This document shows positions 25,730-33,288 of a DNA stretch of 52,687 nt, one piece after another. Both the position numbers and the translations under genes were made by a program. The DNA is from UBA3775 sp964572955 (GTDB lineage Bacteria; Bacillota; Clostridia; Lachnospirales; Lachnospiraceae). The stretch is taken from the NCBI GenBank assembly GCA_964572955.1, contig CAZNGY010000007.1:1-52687 (forward strand), written 5' to 3'. The notes under the pieces are model-generated. The model worked only from the letters and a program-made list of their open reading frames with translations, was not told the origin of the DNA and did not search any database. Position 1 is the stretch's first letter. Each line of letters begins with the position of its first letter.

Positions 25730-25777
25730 TAATATAAAAAGAATTATGATAGGTAGATTGGGGAATGGAGGTCTTAT

Positions 25778-26185
25778 ATGAACATAGGACTTATTGCAGA
25801 TGATGCTCGTAAGATGCTTATGCAGAATCTCTGTATTGCATATAAAGGTATACTGGGGAAGCACTCATTATATTCTACAGGGGTCACAGGACGTGTGATT
25901 GAGGAAGCAAGCAATCTTCATGTACACAAGTTCCTGTCAGGTTCGCTTGGTGGTGAACAGCAGCTTGCTACCATGATAGAACAGAACGAACTGGATATGG
26001 TAATTTTCCTCAGGGATGTAACTAAATTCTCAAATTATGAGAATCTTTTCAATAAAGTTATCCCGTTGTGTGATACTTACAGCATACCGCTTGCAACAAA
26101 CATAGCAACTGCGGAAATGCTTATTAAGGGATTGAGCAATGGGGATCTTGAGTGGAGAAGTTTATATCACTCGGATGACAACTAA
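25778..26185 (+). CDS. Methylglyoxal synthase-fold protein with altered active site
   Basis: It aligns along its whole 135 residues with MgsA, which converts dihydroxyacetone phosphate to methylglyoxal. Fold and phosphate-pocket segments are kept: YSTGVTG (32-38), SGSLGG (54-59) and the YSIPLATNIATAE region (101-113). The residues known as catalytic in Escherichia coli and Bacillus enzymes differ: the His of the AHD motif is Asp8, the Asp of GGDQQ is Glu60 (GGEQQ), and the His and Asp of the PHEPD segment are Tyr87 and Leu90. It would be called mgsA by similarity, but synthase activity is doubtful; it may be a phosphate-ligand sensor or another lyase. GGAGGT lies before the ATG, and it has its own promoter and terminator. 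Confidence 0.88.
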   Translation: MNIGLIADDARKMLMQNLCIAYKGILGKHSLYSTGVTGRVIEEASNLHVHKFLSGSLGGEQQLATMIEQNELDMVIFLRDVTKFSNYENLFNKVIPLCDTYSIPLATNIATAEMLIKGLSNGDLEWRSLYHSDDN

Positions 26186-26228
26186 TGTTATATTTCTGAA
26201 TTTGTATCAGATATTGTGATATTTTATG

Positions 26229-26257
26229 GGACGTTGCCGTATGCAGCGTCCTTTTTT
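26229..26257 (+). terminator. Rho-independent terminator after the MgsA-like gene
   Basis: GGACGTTGC, loop CGTAT, GCAGCGTCC (9 bp, one G-U), then TTTTTT. Confidence 0.93.
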
Positions 26258-26340
26258 GCTTTATTGTACCTAAGATTTGTTGTTTCAATTTTTAATTGGA
26301 TTTGCATATATCAAGTTTGTATTTCGGAAGGAGTAAATTT

Positions 26341-27714
26341 ATGGCTGTAACGATGATGGATCTTAATCCGGAGATGGAAGAAAAGTTTTCAACCCTGCTC
26401 GGTGAATGTATGAGTTCGGGAGCAATTGACCAAAATCTTTATCTGGAATATGACGTTAAAAGAGGACTCAGAGACAGTAACGGAAAGGGAGTTTTGACAG
26501 GACTTACGGAAATATCCGATGTTGTTTCTTATGATTTAGTAAACGGAGTGAAGGTGCCTTCGGAAGGAAGACTTTATTATCAGGGGTATAACGTACTTGA
26601 TTTCATAAAAGGACTTCAGGGAAGAAAAAATGCTTTTGAAGAGGCTTCATATTTGCTTCTTTTCGGTGCTCTTCCGAACGAAACCCAGCTTAAGAACTTT
26701 ATTGAAATTTTACATCAGCAGATGGATCTTTCGAGAAAGTTTTCAAGAGACGTTATTATGAAAGCTCCGAGCAGCAATATCATGAACGCACTTCAGAGAA
26801 GTCTTCTTACACTATATTCGTATGATGCAAATCCTGAGGATACATCTGTATCGAATGTACTTTTACAGTCAATAAATCTTATTGCTAAGATACCGGTAAT
26901 TTCGGTATATGCGTATTGGGCTGATCAGCATATTAACAAGAAGAGCTCATTGATGCTCAGAAATCCTGATCCTTCAAAGTCAATTGCGGAGAACATCCTC
27001 GCAATGATTCGTCCTTCGGGAGAATATACCGAACTTGAAGCTAAGGTACTTGATGTTGCACTTGTTCTTCATGCGGAACATGGCGGCGGTAATAACTCAA
27101 CATTTACAACACATGTTGTTACTTCATCAGGAACTGACACATATTCAGCGATATCGGCAGCGATTTCTTCATTGAAAGGACCACGTCACGGCGGCGCAAA
27201 TCTTAAAGCAAGAGCAATGTTTTTGGATCTTATGGAGAAGGTCAGTGATTGGAAGAATGAGGAGAAAATAGAAGAATATCTTAAAGGAATTCTGAATAAA
27301 CAGGAATTTGATCACAAAGGTCTTATATACGGAATGGGACATGCCGTATATACAATTTCTGATCCAAGGGAAATCTGTCTAAAGGAATATGCAAAGAAAC
27401 TTGCAATGGAAAAAGGCAGAATGGAAGAATTTGAACTTTATGACAGAGTTGAAACCATTGCGAAGAGATTGATCATAGAAAACAAAAGAACTTTTAAACC
27501 GGTTTGTGCAAATGTGGACTTCTACAGCGGACTTGTTTATGATATGCTTCAGATTCCGACGGAAATGTATACACCGTTGTTTGCGATTGCCCGTATATCA
27601 GGCTGGAGTGCACACAGATTGGAAGAGATAATCAACAATGGCAAAATAATCAGACCGGCATATAAATACGTCGGTCATCATATGGAATATGAAGCAATGT
27701 GCGACAGAAAATAA
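26341..27714 (+). CDS. gltA: Citrate synthase
   Basis: It condenses oxaloacetate and acetyl-CoA to citrate; in fermentative Clostridia this mainly feeds glutamate synthesis. 457 residues. Active-site features: HGGGNNSTFTTHV, the GPRHGGAN loop with its His, GMGHAVYTISDPR with the second His, and the catalytic Asp in NVDFYSGLVYDML. The ATG at 26341 follows AAGGAG at the right spacing; an in-frame ATG at 26296 upstream has no ribosome binding site and adds 15 unrelated residues. The N-terminal extension of about 60 residues before DVVSYDLV is normal for the Clostridia type. sua5 begins 13 nt after the stop. Confidence 0.96.
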   Translation: MAVTMMDLNPEMEEKFSTLLGECMSSGAIDQNLYLEYDVKRGLRDSNGKGVLTGLTEISDVVSYDLVNGVKVPSEGRLYYQGYNVLDFIKGLQGRKNAFEEASYLLLFGALPNETQLKNFIEILHQQMDLSRKFSRDVIMKAPSSNIMNALQRSLLTLYSYDANPEDTSVSNVLLQSINLIAKIPVISVYAYWADQHINKKSSLMLRNPDPSKSIAENILAMIRPSGEYTELEAKVLDVALVLHAEHGGGNNSTFTTHVVTSSGTDTYSAISAAISSLKGPRHGGANLKARAMFLDLMEKVSDWKNEEKIEEYLKGILNKQEFDHKGLIYGMGHAVYTISDPREICLKEYAKKLAMEKGRMEEFELYDRVETIAKRLIIENKRTFKPVCANVDFYSGLVYDMLQIPTEMYTPLFAIARISGWSAHRLEEIINNGKIIRPAYKYVGHHMEYEAMCDRK

Positions 27715-27727
27715 TCCGGAGAATATT

Positions 27728-28795
27728 ATGGAGCGCTTGTATAATACAAAATTATTAAAGATTGACAGAAACAGAATCAATGATGATGATTTGGCGGAAG
27801 CGGCAGAAATATTAAAAAAAGGAGAACTGGTTGCATTTCCGACGGAGACTGTTTATGGTCTCGGCGGAAATGCTCTGGATGAAACAGCGGCATCCCGTAT
27901 TTATAAGGCGAAGGGCAGACCATCAGATAATCCTTTGATTGTGCATATAGCAGATAAAGCAGACTTGAAGAAACTTGGAAGGGACATTTCTGAAGATACG
28001 TATAGGCTTGCAGACCGCTTTTGGCCGGGACCGCTTACAATAATCGTAAAGAAGTCGGAAATCGTTCCCAAGGCGACTACCGGCGGTCTTGATACTGTAG
28101 CTGTAAGAATGCCGTCCGATGAAATTGCGGCAGGACTTATAAAAAAATCGGGAATTTATGTAGCGGCACCAAGTGCTAATGCATCGGGAAGACCGAGCAC
28201 TACAAGGGCTGAGCATTGCGTAGAGGATCTTGACGGTAGAATTCCGATGATAATTGACGGCGGAGCTGTCAGAATCGGGCTTGAGTCAACAATAGTGGAT
28301 ATGTCGTCGGATAAACCTCTTATATTAAGACCCGGATATATAACAATAGACAGTCTCAGAGAGATAGTACCGGATATAGAATACGATAAAGCTGTTGTTT
28401 CTAAGAAAAAGCAGGAAAATGTTGTTGCTAAGGCTCCAGGAATGAAATACAGACATTATGCACCGAAAGGCAGACTTGAAATCTTTGAGGGTGAGCCCGA
28501 GCAAGTTGTTGAGAGGATTAATTCTGAAATTGAGATAAGAAAAACAGAAGGAAGGGTGACAGCTGTTCTGGCTACCGAGGAAAGCAGGGATTTTTACCAT
28601 GCTGATTATGTTTTAAGTTTGGGAAGGCGTGATAACGAAGAAGAAATTGCCTCTCATCTATTTGATGTTTTAAGACAGTTTGATGAGGTTGGAGCGGAAT
28701 ATATTTACGGAGAATGTTTTTCAACGGCAGGGGTAGGACAGGCAATAATGAACAGACTGCTTAAGGCGGCAGGATATGACATAATAAGTATCTGA
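27728..28795 (+). CDS. sua5: L-threonylcarbamoyladenylate synthase (Sua5/YwlC)
   Basis: It makes threonylcarbamoyl-AMP from threonine, bicarbonate and ATP, the first step of the t6A37 modification of ANN-decoding tRNAs. The 355-residue long form has a YrdC domain with FPTETVYGLGGNA, KAKGRPSDNPLIVHI, PGPLTIIVKK, SANASGRPSTT and IGLESTIVDM, then an APGMKYRHYAPKG linker and a Sua5 C-terminal domain (about 235-355). ATG 27728 has GGAG 6 nt upstream; an in-frame ATG at 27689 overlaps citrate synthase and is less likely. It starts the order sua5-phosphatase-rpiB-atp that parallels ywlC-ywlE-rpiB-atp in Bacillus subtilis. Confidence 0.95.
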   Translation: MERLYNTKLLKIDRNRINDDDLAEAAEILKKGELVAFPTETVYGLGGNALDETAASRIYKAKGRPSDNPLIVHIADKADLKKLGRDISEDTYRLADRFWPGPLTIIVKKSEIVPKATTGGLDTVAVRMPSDEIAAGLIKKSGIYVAAPSANASGRPSTTRAEHCVEDLDGRIPMIIDGGAVRIGLESTIVDMSSDKPLILRPGYITIDSLREIVPDIEYDKAVVSKKKQENVVAKAPGMKYRHYAPKGRLEIFEGEPEQVVERINSEIEIRKTEGRVTAVLATEESRDFYHADYVLSLGRRDNEEEIASHLFDVLRQFDEVGAEYIYGECFSTAGVGQAIMNRLLKAAGYDIISI

Positions 28796-28869
28796 TTGTG
28801 ACCGTTATAGCCCGAAAATCAATATGATTTGGAACGTTAACGTCTTTGGATGCGGTGTGAGGAGGAAAA

Positions 28870-29310
28870 ATGGAGTTTTCTAGGATTATTTTTGTATGCA
28901 GGGATAATGCTGCACTCAGCCCGATGGCGGAAGCGATTTTCAGGGATGTTTATAAGGGGAAAATGGTAGAGGTTGCATCCAGAGGGTTAGTTGTTCTTTT
29001 TGAAGGACCGGTAAATCCTAAAATAGAGGTTGTTCTCGGAAGCCACGGATTGACTGTGGCAGAAGAAAAAACAAGGCGGATTGAGGAAGAAGATGTTCAT
29101 AAAGATACACTTCTGCTTGCCATGAATGAAGAAGAAAAGCAGGAACTTGCCGCAAGATTTCCGTACGCTCATGCGGAGGTACTGAGTTCACTGGTTAATG
29201 AAGAATGTATAGAAGATCCTTATGGCGGTAATCTTATTGATTATGAAAAGTGTTATATGCAGATGTCGGTAATTATAAAAAAACTGGCATTAATCCTGGA
29301 AAGGGAATAA
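28870..29310 (+). CDS. Low-molecular-weight phosphatase-like protein lacking the P-loop Arg
   Basis: It belongs to the LMW protein tyrosine/arginine phosphatase fold by length (146 residues), by the P-loop region at the N-terminus and by the acid loop DPYGGN (116-121, general acid Asp116). The canonical P-loop V-C-x-G-N-x-C-R-S-P reads V-C-R-D-N-A-A-L-S-P here: the nucleophile Cys10 remains, but the phosphate-binding Arg is Leu16 and the second Cys is Ala15. That should badly impair catalysis. Its position between sua5 and rpiB is that of YwlE, the arginine phosphatase, in Bacillus. GAGGAGG precedes the ATG. Possibly a non-catalytic phospho-binding protein. Confidence 0.9.
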   Translation: MEFSRIIFVCRDNAALSPMAEAIFRDVYKGKMVEVASRGLVVLFEGPVNPKIEVVLGSHGLTVAEEKTRRIEEEDVHKDTLLLAMNEEEKQELAARFPYAHAEVLSSLVNEECIEDPYGGNLIDYEKCYMQMSVIIKKLALILERE

Positions 29311-29328
29311 ATTTTTGGAGGTATGGAT

Positions 29329-29757
29329 ATGATATCATTAGGATGTGATCATGGTGGTTATGCATTGATGCAGGTAATAAAAAAGCATCTTGAGAAAAGG
29401 GGAATCGAATACAGGGATTTTGGTACCTATGGTACGGAGTCCTGTGATTATCCTGTGTTTGCCAAGGCTGCTGCAGAAGCGGTTTTGGATGGAAGCTGTG
29501 ACAGGGGGATTCTTATCTGCAGTACGGGAATAGGTATTTCGATTACGGCCAATCGTTATCCCGGCATAAGATGTGCACTTTGTCATAATGTTATGACAGC
29601 TGAGCTTACAAGACTTCATAACAATTCCAATATGCTGGCAATGGGCGCAAAGGTTGTTTCTGAGGAAGAGGCAATTAAGATAACGGATACTTTCCTTGAC
29701 ACTGAATTCTCAAATGAGGAGAGGCATCAAAGAAGAATAAATCAGATTGAACGATAA
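29329..29757 (+). CDS. rpiB: Ribose-5-phosphate isomerase B
   Basis: It interconverts ribulose 5-phosphate and ribose 5-phosphate in the pentose phosphate pathway. 142 residues. The active site is visible: Asp7-His8 in GCDHGGY and catalytic base Cys64 in ILICSTGIGISITANR, then RCALCHNVMTAELTRLHNNSN. ATG 29329 is 7 nt after GGAGG, whereas ATG 29323 would be only 1 nt away. It follows the phosphatase-like gene by 18 nt. Some RpiB/LacAB proteins isomerise other sugars (allose or galactose 6-phosphate); the location before atp genes favours RpiB. Confidence 0.94.
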   Translation: MISLGCDHGGYALMQVIKKHLEKRGIEYRDFGTYGTESCDYPVFAKAAAEAVLDGSCDRGILICSTGIGISITANRYPGIRCALCHNVMTAELTRLHNNSNMLAMGAKVVSEEEAIKITDTFLDTEFSNEERHQRRINQIER

Positions 29758-29768
29758 AATACAGAATA

Positions 29769-29838
29769 AAGACACTTGTAAAATTTGACGACAGAAAAAG
29801 GCTGTTTAGAGAATTTTTAGAGTGTCTTAATTTTTTTT
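29769..29838 (+). terminator. Probable terminator after rpiB
   Basis: AAGACACT (29769-29776) pairs with AGTGTCTT (29821-29828), enclosing a smaller ACAG/CTGT hairpin, followed by AATTTTTTTT. The long loop lowers confidence. Confidence 0.55.
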
Positions 29839-29851
29839 GAACATTTGATTG

Positions 29852-29881
29852 TAGACATGTGTCCCGTTATTTTGATATAAT
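29852..29881 (+). promoter_or_regulatory. Promoter of the ATP synthase operon
   Basis: TAGACA (29852-29857), 18 nt, perfect TATAAT (29876-29881) with TGA directly upstream (extended -10). About 100 nt of leader precede the first gene. Confidence 0.65.
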
Positions 29882-29989
29882 ATATAACTACAAAAAGATA
29901 GACTGGTCTGAGTTTTTTTGTCTTTTTCTGACTTTGTTAATTCGGATGGTTAATACTTTTTATTAAAAATTCCTTCAGGAGTATGGAAA

Positions 29990-30325
29990 ATGGAAAGAAG
30001 AGACAAAGACAAAAGAGAAGCTGTTCAATGTCTGTTCCTGATTTTTCAGGTTGGAATTAATATGATGGTACCGCTTGCACTTGGTGGTATCTGCGGTTAT
30101 TATGCAGGTAAATGGTCAGGTGCGGAATGGCTTATAATTCCCGGTCTTGTACTTGGTGGTGCTGCAGGATACAGGAATGTATATCAGATGCTGAAAAAAT
30201 ATACTCGCACACCGAAAATTGATAAATATAAAAGGGTAATCACGCCGGAAGAACTTCTTAAACAGGAAGCAGAGAAAGAATTTATAAGCTGGAAGGGAAA
30301 AAAGAGGTTTGAAAATGAGGAATGA
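29990..30325 (+). CDS. atpZ: AtpZ/AtpI-family protein (small subunit-I-like)
   Basis: A 111-residue protein with two transmembrane helices (about 15-37, LFLIFQVGINMMVPLALGG, and 47-62, WLIIPGLVLGGAAGY), a basic loop, and a charged C-terminus. This is the AtpZ pattern: proteins proposed to carry magnesium or calcium and to work with AtpI during assembly of the c-ring. AGGAG lies 8 nt before ATG 29990. It is the first gene of the atp operon and overlaps the next start by about 11 nt. Confidence 0.82.
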   Translation: MERRDKDKREAVQCLFLIFQVGINMMVPLALGGICGYYAGKWSGAEWLIIPGLVLGGAAGYRNVYQMLKKYTRTPKIDKYKRVITPEELLKQEAEKEFISWKGKKRFENEE

Positions 30326-30830
30326 TGGTATCAGAGGTTTGAATCCGAAGGCAAGGAGTATTATAGATAAAATTGCACCGGAAGATGAGGAAACAGATGA
30401 TGTAGACTATATTATTCCCGGAAGCCCTGAAGAAATGCAGGGAATAGAAGAAGCGGTATTAACAAAAAAGGCTATGATTATGTCGACAACGGCAGTTGAC
30501 GTAATAGTATTGATTGCAGGCCTGTTCGTTCCGAAGCGCGTCAGTTTTATCCTGGGACTGGCAGCGGTTTATGCAGCAGAACTGTTTTATATTCAAAGCC
30601 TTGATAAATCACTTAAAGCATCTCTTGATGATGATTCGGAAAGAAGCCGGAAAATTATGAGGAGAGATGCTGTTATAAGACTGATGGTTATTGCATTGAT
30701 GGGAATCGGAAGCTCAGCGATTTTGGGTGAAATGGCTCCGATTGGTGCCTTGGCAGGTCTTTTAACATTTAAGATTGCAATCTACGTCACTCCGGTGATG
30801 CTTGGATTCATAAAAAAACATAATATGTAA
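30315..30830 (+). CDS. atpI: ATP synthase subunit I (AtpI-like)
   Basis: 171 residues: a charged cytoplasmic N-terminus (to about 50) and four hydrophobic segments (about 53-72, 76-95, 120-139 and 143-165). AtpI proteins assist assembly of the c-ring and are poorly conserved, so assignment rests on topology, length and position directly before atpB. ATG 30315 has GAGG 7 nt upstream within the end of atpZ; a TTG at 30309 would extend it by two residues. It overlaps atpZ and is 15 nt from atpB. Confidence 0.8.
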   Translation: MRNDGIRGLNPKARSIIDKIAPEDEETDDVDYIIPGSPEEMQGIEEAVLTKKAMIMSTTAVDVIVLIAGLFVPKRVSFILGLAAVYAAELFYIQSLDKSLKASLDDDSERSRKIMRRDAVIRLMVIALMGIGSSAILGEMAPIGALAGLLTFKIAIYVTPVMLGFIKKHNM

Positions 30831-30845
30831 AAGGAGGCGTGAAAG

Positions 30846-31598
30846 GTGGATTTAGGAAGCAAAGTGCTTCTGGGATTTGTTGCAAAGAGTAATCCGGTTA
30901 TTGCATCTGAGGTTTCGGTTGGTGTAAACGGACTTCTAAAGTATAAGCTTTTCGGGAAAACGTTTTGGCTTACGACAACGCATGTAAGTCTTGTGATTGT
31001 TTTGCTGGTTCTTCTTATTTTTGCAATAGCAGCCAATAGGGCAATAAAGAAGGCAGATCCATATAAAAAACCCTCGGGATTTCTTAATTTAATCGAACTT
31101 ATGGTGGAAACGCTTGATAATCTTGTTAAGACCAATATGGGCGAAAAGCATGGAATGGCATTTGCAAATTATATCGGTACAATATTTGCTTTTATTCTTG
31201 TGAGCAATATTTCAGGTATATTCGGACTCAGAGCACCGACAGCTGATTATGGTACAACATTGGCATTGGCACTGATGACTTTTGTATTGATTCATTATAA
31301 TGGTTTCAAGTACCAGAAAATGAGGCATATTACTGATCTGGCAAAACCGCTGCTGCTTACTCCGATTAATGTAATCGGCGAATTTGCAACACCGCTTTCA
31401 ATGTCACTTCGTCTTTTTGGAAATGTACTTAGTGGAACGGTTCTTATGGCATTGGTTTACGGATTACTGCCTAAAGCAATACTTTGGTTCTGGCCGGGAG
31501 CACTTCATGCGTATTTTGATGTGTTTTCAGGATGTATCCAGACATATGTTTTCTGTATGCTGACGATGGTATTTATATCACAGAATTTTGATGAATAG
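30846..31598 (+). CDS. atpB: ATP synthase F0 subunit a
   Basis: The stator membrane subunit that forms the ion half-channels against the c-ring. 250 residues with about five or six helices. The essential Arg lies in the family segment SLRLFGNVLSG (about residues 192-202), and NVIGEFATPLSMS precedes it. The start is GTG at 30846, 8 nt after AAGGAGG; no ATG is better placed. It is followed by a 142-nt gap with two hairpins before atpE. Confidence 0.96.
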   Translation: MDLGSKVLLGFVAKSNPVIASEVSVGVNGLLKYKLFGKTFWLTTTHVSLVIVLLVLLIFAIAANRAIKKADPYKKPSGFLNLIELMVETLDNLVKTNMGEKHGMAFANYIGTIFAFILVSNISGIFGLRAPTADYGTTLALALMTFVLIHYNGFKYQKMRHITDLAKPLLLTPINVIGEFATPLSMSLRLFGNVLSGTVLMALVYGLLPKAILWFWPGALHAYFDVFSGCIQTYVFCMLTMVFISQNFDE

Positions 31599-31628
31599 GA
31601 CAGACATGCAGACTTGGAAATAGGATTA

Positions 31629-31699
31629 GCCTGTCTGCAGGAATTTTTTAAAGACAGGCAAGCATGCTATGTAATGACCCGGACTGTAAACAAGTCCGG
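31629..31699 (+). promoter_or_regulatory. Two intercistronic hairpins between atpB and atpE
   Basis: Hairpin 1: GCCTGTCT (31629-31636) with AGACAGGC (31652-31659), 8 bp. Hairpin 2: CCGGACT (31679-31685), loop GTAAACA, AGTCCGG (31693-31699), 7 bp. Hairpin 2 ends 28 nt before the atpE ribosome binding site and shares its TGTAAACAA apex with a hairpin after atpE. Confidence 0.6.
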
Positions 31700-31740
31700 A
31701 AGAAAGTTAATTTAAAAGTAAAAACATGGAGGAAAAAATA

Positions 31741-32004
31741 ATGGGCGAATTTAACAGTTTTTTTGTACAGGGATGTTCAGCAATCGGAGCAGGACTTGCA
31801 CTTATCGCAGGTATCGGTCCCGGAGTCGGACAGGGCATTGCGGCCGGATACGGAGCTTCGGCAGTAGGACGTAATCCGGGAGCGAAAGGTACAATTATGT
31901 CAACAATGCTTGTAGGACAGGCTGTTGCAGAAACAACAGGTCTTTATGGCTTTGCGGTAGCGATTATACTTCTGTTTGCAAATCCGTATAAGAAGCCTTG
32001 GTAA
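31741..32004 (+). CDS. atpE: ATP synthase F0 subunit c, probably sodium-binding
   Basis: The c subunit forms the rotating ring. 87 residues in a helical hairpin. The polar loop is VGRNPGAKG (about 42-50, with the conserved R-N-P). The ion-binding Glu is Glu64. Ligand positions known from the Ilyobacter tartaricus sodium ring are present: Gln31 (GPGVGQG), Val62, Glu64, Thr65 (Ser in Ilyobacter), Thr66 and Tyr69 (AETTGLY). This pattern predicts sodium rather than proton coupling. ATG 31741 has GGAGG 8 nt upstream; an in-frame ATG at 31726 lies before that ribosome binding site and is rejected. The gene is set apart from atpB and atpF by hairpin-rich gaps, unlike all other atp genes. Confidence 0.96.
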   Translation: MGEFNSFFVQGCSAIGAGLALIAGIGPGVGQGIAAGYGASAVGRNPGAKGTIMSTMLVGQAVAETTGLYGFAVAIILLFANPYKKPW

Positions 32005-32009
32005 TAATA

Positions 32010-32064
32010 AACAGGTTTGTAAACAAACCTGTTTATGTCGAAGAAACGCCTTTGGCGTTTTTCG
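32010..32064 (+). promoter_or_regulatory. Two hairpins directly after atpE
   Basis: Hairpin 1: AACAGGTTTG (32010-32019), loop TAAA, CAAACCTGTT (32024-32033), 10 bp. Hairpin 2: AAACGCC (32044-32050), loop TTT, GGCGTTT (32054-32060), extended by CGAA/TTCG with a bulge (32039-32064) and ending in a short T-run. They may stabilise the atpE message or partly terminate transcription to favour c-subunit excess. Confidence 0.6.
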
Positions 32065-32113
32065 ATAAAATGGTCAGCTTAGTAAACAGACTTATTTATG
32101 GTCAAAGAAACCG
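32016..32113 (+). repeat. Imperfect direct repeat in the atpE-atpF gap
   Basis: The 35-nt unit 32016-32050 recurs at 32079-32113 with about 80% identity by eye; both read TNAGTAAACA-like, then TTTATG, then AAGAAAC. The second copy has lost much of the hairpin pairing. Confidence 0.55.
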
Positions 32114-32179
32114 ATTAAACAGGTGAATCAGTTTATAGTTGAGAATTGTAATTAAAAGAAGCAAAAAAAGGTGATAAAC

Positions 32180-32737
32180 ATGTTAAATGTACAATGTTTT
32201 TTGTTAGCGGCGGAGGAACCGGTTTCGGAGCGTGTGTTTGGTCTTGATGCACAGCTTCTTATGGATACACTTATTGTTGCCTGTGCCGTGTTATTTCTTT
32301 TCTTTTTGCTGTCTTATCTTGTTTTTAACCCGGCAAGGGATCTTCTCAGAAAGAGACAGGAGAAGGTTCAGGCTGATATAGCGGATGCTGAAAGAGACAA
32401 AATTGATGCTCTTGAGTTTAAAAAGGAATACGAAGCCAGACTTCTTGATGCTTCTAAAGAGGCAGATGCGATCATAAGTGATGGTCGCAAGCGTGCCGAT
32501 AAGCACAGGGATGAAATTGTCAATGAGGCAAAAGAGGAAGCTATGCGTATTCGTGAGCGCGCTGACAAGGAGATAGAACTTGAAAAGAACAGAGCCAGAG
32601 ATGAGGTTAAGCATGAGATGATAGACGTTGCTGAGGCAATTGCCGGAAAATTTATCTCTGAAAAAATGGACAAAGAAAAGCAGGCGGCTTTGGTAGATGA
32701 GGTCATTAGTGAAATGGGTGAATCAACATGGCAATAG
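32180..32737 (+). CDS. atpF: ATP synthase F0 subunit b
   Basis: The peripheral stalk subunit. 185 residues: one N-terminal transmembrane helix (about 28-50, DTLIVACAVLFLFFLLSYLVF), then a long charged helix (about 55-160) for dimerisation, and a C-terminal delta-binding part. ATG 32180 is preceded by AGGTGA; an upstream in-frame GTG at 32171 overlaps that ribosome binding site. The end overlaps atpH by 10 nt. Confidence 0.95.
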   Translation: MLNVQCFLLAAEEPVSERVFGLDAQLLMDTLIVACAVLFLFFLLSYLVFNPARDLLRKRQEKVQADIADAERDKIDALEFKKEYEARLLDASKEADAIISDGRKRADKHRDEIVNEAKEEAMRIRERADKEIELEKNRARDEVKHEMIDVAEAIAGKFISEKMDKEKQAALVDEVISEMGESTWQ

Positions 32738-33270
32738 TAGAAGAAAGATATGCTGAGGCACTGTTGGAAATCGGAATGTCAGAAAATAAACTGGAGCGTT
32801 TTCTGGAGGAAACGGAGGTTTTAATTGATATTTTTGAATCCGATGATGAATTATTGAGATTGTATACAAATCCAAGAATTACTGCTGAAGAGAAAAAAAA
32901 TGTTACTGAGAAATGCTTCAGTGATGCATTTTCTTCAGAGATAATCGGTCTTATGATTCAGATAATAGTGAATGGCAGGGAAAAGCTTTTAAAGAGTATC
33001 ATCAGAACCTTTATAGGCATGGCTAAGGAAAAACTCGGAACGGGTGTTGTGTATGTATCAAGTGCAGTCAGTCTTTCTGATGACAAGAAAAAAGCTCTGG
33101 AGAATAAAATTCTCGAGACAACGGAATACAGGAATTTGGAGATGCACTATGAGGTTGATGACAGCCTTATAGGCGGAATGGTTATAAGAATCAGGGACCG
33201 TATTCTGGATAACAGTATAAGGACAAAGCTTGACGGAATGGTTAAAGAACTGCGTCAGGTACAATTATAG
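32728..33270 (+). CDS. atpH: ATP synthase F1 subunit delta
   Basis: It links the b stalk to the alpha3beta3 head. 180 residues, typical length. N-terminal helical domain starting VEERYAEALLEIG, C-terminal DDSLIGGMVIRIRDRILDNSIRTKL (split: SLIGGMVIRIRD and ILDNSIRTKL), which is the most conserved family region. Its start lies inside the end of atpF, indicating translational coupling. Confidence 0.95.
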   Translation: MAIVEERYAEALLEIGMSENKLERFLEETEVLIDIFESDDELLRLYTNPRITAEEKKNVTEKCFSDAFSSEIIGLMIQIIVNGREKLLKSIIRTFIGMAKEKLGTGVVYVSSAVSLSDDKKKALENKILETTEYRNLEMHYEVDDSLIGGMVIRIRDRILDNSIRTKLDGMVKELRQVQL

Positions 33271-33288
33271 AAAGGGTGGTAATGGGCT

